From the NCBI GenBank assembly GCA_023395595.1, contig JAEWYO010000038.1, forward strand, positions 1-64,000: a DNA stretch of 64,000 bases, in the 5' to 3' direction. Every line of letters starts with the position of its first letter. The first letter of the stretch is position 1. Shown in pieces: positions 59,561-64,000 of the stretch. The notes beneath the pieces were generated by a model that did no database searches, was not told the DNA's origin, and was given only the letters and a program-made list of their open reading frames with translations. The position numbers and the translations under genes were made by a program. This stretch comes from Bacillota bacterium (GTDB lineage Bacteria; Bacillota; Clostridia; Christensenellales; CAG-138).

Positions 59561-60238
59561 TCACTTCTGTTCGAATTTATACCCAACGCCCCATACGGTG
59601 CGGAGCTCCCACTCATGATCGTCGCCCAGCTTTTCGCGGATGCGCTTGACATGCACATCGACCGTTCGCGAATCCCCAAAGAAGTCAAATCCCCAAACCT
59701 GCTCAAGGAGCTGCTCTCGCGTGAACACCTTTCCGGTGTGGCTGGCCAGGAAATACAGCAACTCGATCTCTTTGGGCGGCATCTCTAGCTGTCTGCCGTC
59801 AAGCGTGACCGCATAGTTTTCCAGTGAAACAGTCAGCCCCGGCAGCGAAATTGTTCGCGCGGGCTCCGTCGGCGTGCTGCGGCGCAAAACCGCCTTGATG
59901 CGCGCAATGAGTTCCTTTGCGTCGAAGGGTTTGCTGATGTAATCATCCGCGCCGAGTTCCAGCCCCTGTACGCGATCTCCTGTATCACCCTTTGCGGTGA
60001 GCATGATGACCGGCGTCTCGCTCTCCATGCGGATATCATGCAAAACCGCCCAGCCGTCTCTGCCGGGCAGCATGATATCCAGAACGACAAGCGATGGTTT
60101 GGTCTCGTGAAAAGCCGCCATCGCGGAGGTTCCATCCGCGCAGGTGTATACCTGGAATCCGGCTTTTTTGAGATATAGCTCGATGATCGCGAGTATGTTT
60201 CTGTCGTCATCTATGACCAGAATGGTATTGTTTTCCAT
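59561..60238 (-). CDS. OmpR-family response regulator
   Basis: DNA-binding partner of the downstream kinase. The ATG at 60238 (225 aa) has GGAGGTGATCGG, nearly a perfect ribosome binding site. The receiver domain has ILVIDDDRNI, phosphoacceptor Asp54 (LVVLDIMLPGRDG) and Lys in LTAKGDTGDR; the winged-helix domain ends TVDVHVKRIREKL and RTVWGVGYKFEQ. First gene of the regulator-kinase-htrA operon. Confidence 0.96.
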   Translation of the reverse strand: MENNTILVIDDDRNILAIIELYLKKAGFQVYTCADGTSAMAAFHETKPSLVVLDIMLPGRDGWAVLHDIRMESETPVIMLTAKGDTGDRVQGLELGADDYISKPFDAKELIARIKAVLRRSTPTEPARTISLPGLTVSLENYAVTLDGRQLEMPPKEIELLYFLASHTGKVFTREQLLEQVWGFDFFGDSRTVDVHVKRIREKLGDDHEWELRTVWGVGYKFEQK

Positions 60239-60313
60239 CCGATCACCTCCGTAATTGATAGGAAAATCAGTCTTGGAACTGCGTTTCTTACAACGTATCT
60301 TACATTTGGGTAA

Positions 60314-60343
60314 AGTATAACAGAGATTATTGTGTTTGTCCAA
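60314..60343 (-). promoter_or_regulatory. Promoter of the two-component/htrA operon
   Basis: On the minus strand TTGGAC (60338-60343) and TATACT (60314-60319), the latter with TGT in front, are spaced by 18 bases. The leader to the regulator ATG is about 70 bases. Confidence 0.6.
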
Positions 60344-60361
60344 CGCGGTTGAAAATTGTCA

Positions 60362-60402
60362 CACAAACGCCGCAAGCGGTCACCATTTGCGGCGTTTGTA
60401 TA
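60362..60402. terminator. Long inverted repeat after mutS2
   Basis: ACAAACGCCGCAA and TTGCGGCGTTTGT form a 13-bp perfect stem around a 12-base loop, just after the mutS2 stop. The U-run on the minus strand is interrupted (GTGTGACAATTTTC), so termination strength is uncertain. Confidence 0.55.
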
Positions 60403-60439
60403 TACGTTTACGTTGCGTGTTCCCCATTTTGAAGCCGCG

Positions 60440-62794
60440 TTACGATTTGAGTGTAACCACCGTAACCCCCGCGTCGCCTTCGCCATACGCGCCGATGCGA
60501 TAGGTCTTGACACGCGGATGATTTTTCAGATATTGCTGCACACCGCTCCTCAGTGCGCCCGTGCCCTTGCCATGCACCACGTAAAATTCATGCACGCCGG
60601 TGATCAGCGCGTTGTCAATGAAGCGGTCGAGTTCCAGACATGCATCGTCCACCATGCTCCCGCGCAGATCAATCGAAAGCGCGCTGCCACGATCCACAGC
60701 AAGCGAAACCTTCGCGGCGGTCGGTTGCGGCTTCTTCTTTTGCTCGATTGGGCGAATGTCGTTTAACGGGATGCTGAGCTTCATCACGCCTGCCTGCACC
60801 AGCACCTCGCCTTTGCTGTCCGCGGGCTTGAGCACTGTCGCTTCCTGGCCCAGCGTGATGAGCTTCACGCGCTCGCCGGGATGCACCTTTGCGGGCGCTT
60901 CGCCCGCCGTATCCCGCTGCACCGCCTGCTCGTAAAGCCGCTCTTCCGTCTTTCGCATCGCATCACGGGAGGATTGCACCGCTCGCTCCAGCTGCTTTTG
61001 ATCGATGTTTTCGATGGAGCGCAGTCCGGCGATGAGTTTCTCCATATCCTGCCGCGTCTCTTGCACCATCCGCCGCGCATCTTCGCGCGCCTTCTGTCGA
61101 AGCAGCGTCTTCTCGTCCTCAAGCTTCTTTTTCTCTTTTTCCAGCTCGGTCTTGATCTTTTCGGTCTCGATGCGAGTTTTATAGATCGCCTCTTTGTCGT
61201 TCTCGGCGGTTCTTCTTGCCTGCTCCGCTTCCGAAAGAACGGTTTCAAACGCAACGTCCTTTTTTTGGAGGAAATCCTGCGCGCGGTCGATCACCGCATC
61301 ACTCAATCCCAGCCTGCGAGAAATTTCAAACGCGTTGCTCTTGCCCGGTATGCCGATAAAGAGGCGATAAGTCGGGCAAAGCCGATCTACATCAAACTCC
61401 ATCGAAGCATTCTGCATGCCCGCGTGCATCAGCGCAAACGCTTTGATCTCGCTGTAGTGTGTGGTAGCGACCGTCAGTGTGTTGCGCTCATAGAGGCTTT
61501 CGAGAATCGCCTGCGCCAGCGCCGCGCCCTCTACGGGGTCTGTGCCCGCGCCGAGTTCGTCCAGCAGCACGAGCGAGCGCCCGTCCGCTTCCGCAAGGAT
61601 GCGCACGGTGTTCGTCATGTGTGAGGAGAAGGTGGAAAGCGACTGTTCAATGGACTGCTCGTCTCCGATGTCCGCAAATACGCTGTCAAACGTGGAAAGC
61701 TCCGTTCCCTCCTGCGCAGGAATGAACATGCCGCTCATCGCCATCAGCGTAAAGAGGCCGACGGTCTTGAGCGTCACGGTCTTTCCGCCGGTATTGGGTC
61801 CCGTGATGATCAGCGTGCGGAATGTTTCGCCAAGCCAGATGTCCACGGGTACCACACGGTCTTTCGCGATCAGCGGATGCCGACCGCGCACGATACGCAC
61901 GCAGCCTACCTCGTTGAGTTTCGGGCGCACGGCGCGCTGATCCCGCGCCATGATTGCACGCGCGAAGATGACATCCAGTGCACCCATCACGTTGCAGCTG
62001 ATGTGAATCTCGTCCGCAAAGGGCGCGATCATCGCGGTCAGGCCGGATAGAATCCGTTCAATCTCGTTCTTTTCTTCGATGAACAGGCGCTTGTTTTCGT
62101 TGCCGAGTTCGACCACGGCGGACGGCTCGATGAACAGCGTGGCTCCGCTGCTGCTCTGGTCGTGCACCAGTCCCGGTACCTGTGAGCGGAACTCCGCCTT
62201 GACTGGCAAAACATACCTGCCGTTTCGGATCGTGATAACCGCTTCTTGCAGATATTTTTGCGTGGTCTGGCTTTTGAGCATGCTGTTGAGTTTTTCGCGG
62301 ACGCGTTCACCGACAATCTTGATCTGTCTGCGGATGCGGTTGAGCTCCGGCGAAGCGTTGTCCGAAATCTCGTCTTCTCCTAAGATACAGCGTGCGATTT
62401 CTTCCTCCACCGAGCGATGCGAGGTCAGTCGGTTGGCAAGATTGCACAGCAGGCTGTTCTCATCTCCGGTTTGCAGAATCTCCTTGGCTTCCCGTGCGGC
62501 GCGCATCGCCTGCGCAATGGCGAGCAGCTCCCGCGTGCTCAAAAACAACGACGCGTGCATACGTCCAACCAGCTCGCGCACATCAGGAAAGCCCGAAACA
62601 GGCGTTCTCCCCGTGCGGGTGTAGATGCTCTCCGCTTCCCATGTCTGTTCCTGCAGCACTTCCGCCTCTTTGAGCGAGGTGACAGGGCGCAGCTTTTGCG
62701 CGAACTCGTGACCTACTTCGCTGGCTAAATGCTGCTTTAATATGGATAGAATCTTATCGTATTCCAGTGTTGTATATGTTTTTTCCTGTATCAT
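60440..62794 (-). CDS. mutS2: Endonuclease/ribosome rescue ATPase MutS2
   Basis: Clamp-and-cut or ribosome-collision factor of 784 aa. The core and lever domains resemble MutS; Walker A is ITGPNTGGKTVTLKT, Walker B LVLLDELGAGTDPVEGAA, and ATTHYSEIKAFAL follows. A long coiled coil (about 515-630, EKEKKKLEDEKTLLRQKARE) leads to a KOW-like region and the C-terminal Smr nuclease domain (SIDLRGSMVDDACLELDRF, YVVHGKGTGALRSGV). MutS domain I for mismatch recognition is absent, as usual for MutS2. The region in front holds a tandem repeat with two -10-like boxes. Confidence 0.96.
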   Translation of the reverse strand: MIQEKTYTTLEYDKILSILKQHLASEVGHEFAQKLRPVTSLKEAEVLQEQTWEAESIYTRTGRTPVSGFPDVRELVGRMHASLFLSTRELLAIAQAMRAAREAKEILQTGDENSLLCNLANRLTSHRSVEEEIARCILGEDEISDNASPELNRIRRQIKIVGERVREKLNSMLKSQTTQKYLQEAVITIRNGRYVLPVKAEFRSQVPGLVHDQSSSGATLFIEPSAVVELGNENKRLFIEEKNEIERILSGLTAMIAPFADEIHISCNVMGALDVIFARAIMARDQRAVRPKLNEVGCVRIVRGRHPLIAKDRVVPVDIWLGETFRTLIITGPNTGGKTVTLKTVGLFTLMAMSGMFIPAQEGTELSTFDSVFADIGDEQSIEQSLSTFSSHMTNTVRILAEADGRSLVLLDELGAGTDPVEGAALAQAILESLYERNTLTVATTHYSEIKAFALMHAGMQNASMEFDVDRLCPTYRLFIGIPGKSNAFEISRRLGLSDAVIDRAQDFLQKKDVAFETVLSEAEQARRTAENDKEAIYKTRIETEKIKTELEKEKKKLEDEKTLLRQKAREDARRMVQETRQDMEKLIAGLRSIENIDQKQLERAVQSSRDAMRKTEERLYEQAVQRDTAGEAPAKVHPGERVKLITLGQEATVLKPADSKGEVLVQAGVMKLSIPLNDIRPIEQKKKPQPTAAKVSLAVDRGSALSIDLRGSMVDDACLELDRFIDNALITGVHEFYVVHGKGTGALRSGVQQYLKNHPRVKTYRIGAYGEGDAGVTVVTLKS

Positions 62795-62847
62795 AGTTCC
62801 CCCGATATCTGTCGCAGATGCAGCTGCTATTCTTCTAAAACAAGCGC

Positions 62848-62955
62848 TGCAAAAGAAAGTTATAGATGCAGCATGCTTTCATTATAAACATGTACTGCAA
62901 AAAAGTTATAGATACAACATGCTTTCATTATAAAACATGTACTGCAAAAGAAAAG
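62848..62955. repeat. Two-and-a-bit tandem copies of a 48-bp AT-rich unit upstream of mutS2
   Basis: A unit beginning TGCAAAAG and ending CATTATAAACATGTAC occurs at 62848-62895 and 62896-62942, with a third partial copy to 62955. The copies differ at a few positions. Each full unit holds TATAAT on the minus strand (62881-62886 and 62928-62933), so the repeat may duplicate the mutS2 promoter. Confidence 0.85.
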
Positions 62956-62995
62956 CGTAACGCGTGTGATTTGTATGTCGATTTGCCCGCAAAAC

Positions 62996-63032
62996 AGAAG
63001 AAAAGCCCCGTCTCGACAATCGTGACGGGGCA
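62996..63032 (-). terminator. Terminator after the aminotransferase gene
   Basis: On the minus strand GCCCCGTC and GACGGGGC form an 8-bp stem with an 11-base loop, followed by TTTTCTTC, right after the stop codon of the aminotransferase. Confidence 0.9.
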
Positions 63033-63046
63033 AATGAATACTCGTT

Positions 63047-64000
63047 TTAGCGAATCTCTTTGAGATATGCGCCAATGCGCCGCATCGCTTCTTCGATGTG
63101 TTCCATCGAAGTGGCGTAGCAACACCGAATATGCCCCTCACCCGCCGCGCCAAATGCGCTGCCGGGAACGGTAACAACCTTTTTGCTGGCGAGCAGCCCG
63201 TCGCAGAATGCCTCGCTCTGCATGCCCGTGGAGCGAATCGACGGGAACACATAGAACGCGCCTTCCGGCTCGTTGCACTCCAAACCAAACGAATTGAACG
63301 CGTCGATGATATACCTACGGCGCGATTCATATTCGCGGATCATATACTGCGTATCCGCAAAATCATCGGCAAAGCCCTGTTCCATTGCGGCAATGCCTGC
63401 CCATTGCGCGGGCGTCGGCGCGCAGAGCATCATGAGCTGATGCACCTTGCGCATCGCCGCGATGATCTCCGCAGGTCCAACCGCGTAGCCCAGTCTCCAG
63501 CCGGTCATGGAAAACGCCTTGGAAAAGCCGTTGAGCACGATCGTCCGCTCCCGCATGCCGGGCAGCGAAGCAAACGTGACGTGCTGTTTGCCGTTGAACG
63601 TGAGTTCGGAATAAATATCGTCCGCAACGACGAGGATGTCCGTGCCGCGCACCACATCCGCAATTGCTTCGAGATCCGCCCGTTCCATGATTGCGCCTGT
63701 CGGGTTCGTCGGAAACGCGATGAGAATCGCCTTCGTCTTGGGCGTAATCGCCGCCTTCACCGCCTCCGCGCTCAGGCGGAATTTTTCCTCATGCTTCGTC
63801 TGAATCGCGACGGCTTTTCCACCCGCGAGTTCTATAGCCGGCGCATAGGAAACATAGCAAGGCTCATGATAGATCACCTCGTCACCGGGGTTGAGAATTG
63901 AGCGCATGGCAAGATCAATCGCCTGGCTTGCGCCAACGGTGATGAGTACGTTGTCGATGCCTTCATAGCCGCTTAAATGATAACGTTCCGAAAGAAATCG
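63047..64000 (-). CDS. Class I/II PLP-dependent aminotransferase, N-terminus beyond the window
   Basis: Open for 318 codons to the right edge, so the N-terminal 70 or so residues are missing. Visible features are ITVGASQAIDLAMRSILNPG, IAFPTNPTGAIM, DILVVADDIYSELTF and the Schiff-base Lys in VLNGFSKAFSMTGWRLGYA, ending with PGSAFGAAGEGHIRCCYATS. This is the aspartate aminotransferase-like (fold type I) group that includes aspartate, aromatic and other aminotransferases; donor specificity is not decided. A terminator follows. Confidence 0.9.
   Translation of the reverse strand, partial: RFLSERYHLSGYEGIDNVLITVGASQAIDLAMRSILNPGDEVIYHEPCYVSYAPAIELAGGKAVAIQTKHEEKFRLSAEAVKAAITPKTKAILIAFPTNPTGAIMERADLEAIADVVRGTDILVVADDIYSELTFNGKQHVTFASLPGMRERTIVLNGFSKAFSMTGWRLGYAVGPAEIIAAMRKVHQLMMLCAPTPAQWAGIAAMEQGFADDFADTQYMIREYESRRRYIIDAFNSFGLECNEPEGAFYVFPSIRSTGMQSEAFCDGLLASKKVVTVPGSAFGAAGEGHIRCCYATSMEHIEEAMRRIGAYLKEIR

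Noticed and set aside
62848..62955. CRISPR array
   Set aside because: The copies are directly adjacent without unique spacers and number fewer than three.

Overview
The window reads as a chromosomal segment of an anaerobic, fermentative Bacillota, most likely class Clostridia. The evidence is a SCIFF peptide with its radical SAM maturase, a T-box leader on hisS, a large Gram-positive type SRP RNA, anaerobic HemZ, DapL lysine biosynthesis, Pta/AckA acetate fermentation, a V/A-type ATPase, and gene orders known from Bacillus and Clostridium. Coding density is high, mostly on the minus strand, with many ATGA stop/start overlaps. Base composition is moderately GC-rich. AT-rich patches lie at about 26.8-29.4 kb (surface protein and sortase), 32.5-33.3 kb (nitrilase) and 62.8-62.96 kb.

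Layout. 0-12.7 kb (minus): hisS (cut by the left edge) behind a T-box with a consensus promoter; then, upstream of it, hemZ, an MBL hydrolase, dtd, relA, apt, recJ, scfB, scfA, ackA and pta. The 47-aa scfA is hidden under a wrong-frame ORF. 12.8-20.7 kb: tmcAL (plus), then a patatin, a coiled-coil DivIVA-like protein, coaD and rsmD (an ylbH-ylbM type neighbourhood), an M23 peptidase and an L,D-transpeptidase lipoprotein. 19.9-26.8 kb (minus): phoH-pgpH-ybeY-cdd-era-recO, lacking the usual dgkA, then a DUF368/PopT transporter. 27.2-32.5 kb (plus): an IPATG-anchored surface protein with a class B-like sortase, then dapL-tmk and a phosphofructokinase carrying the PPi-type residues. 32.5-38.2 kb (minus): a nitrilase-family hydrolase, an ABC exporter, serine dehydratase, SRP RNA and a QueG-like iron-sulfur protein.

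38.2-46.9 kb (minus): a nine-gene V/A-ATPase operon in the order ntpFIKECGABD, with a c-ring subunit carrying the Na+ ligand set of Enterococcus hirae. It lies directly downstream of upp, where Bacillus has its F-type atp operon. 47.1-54.7 kb (minus): rho-rpmE-DUF1385-prmC-prfA-sua5-rpiB-upp, where Rho carries a Q/N/Y-rich prion-like insertion. 55.2-56.6 kb (plus): divIC-ppx. 56.7-64 kb (minus): a two-component system with HtrA protease, mutS2, and an aminotransferase cut by the right edge.

Together the genes describe a fermenter that may save ATP by PPi-dependent glycolysis, gains ATP through Pta/AckA and probably couples the V-ATPase to Na+. The rest is translation, tRNA quality control, ppGpp and c-di-AMP signalling and cell-wall housekeeping. 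No tRNA, rRNA, insertion sequence, prophage or CRISPR array was seen. The strongest leads are the SCIFF locus with its attenuator, the Rho prion-like domain, the V-ATPase at the atp locus, and the unusual leader of the sortase gene.
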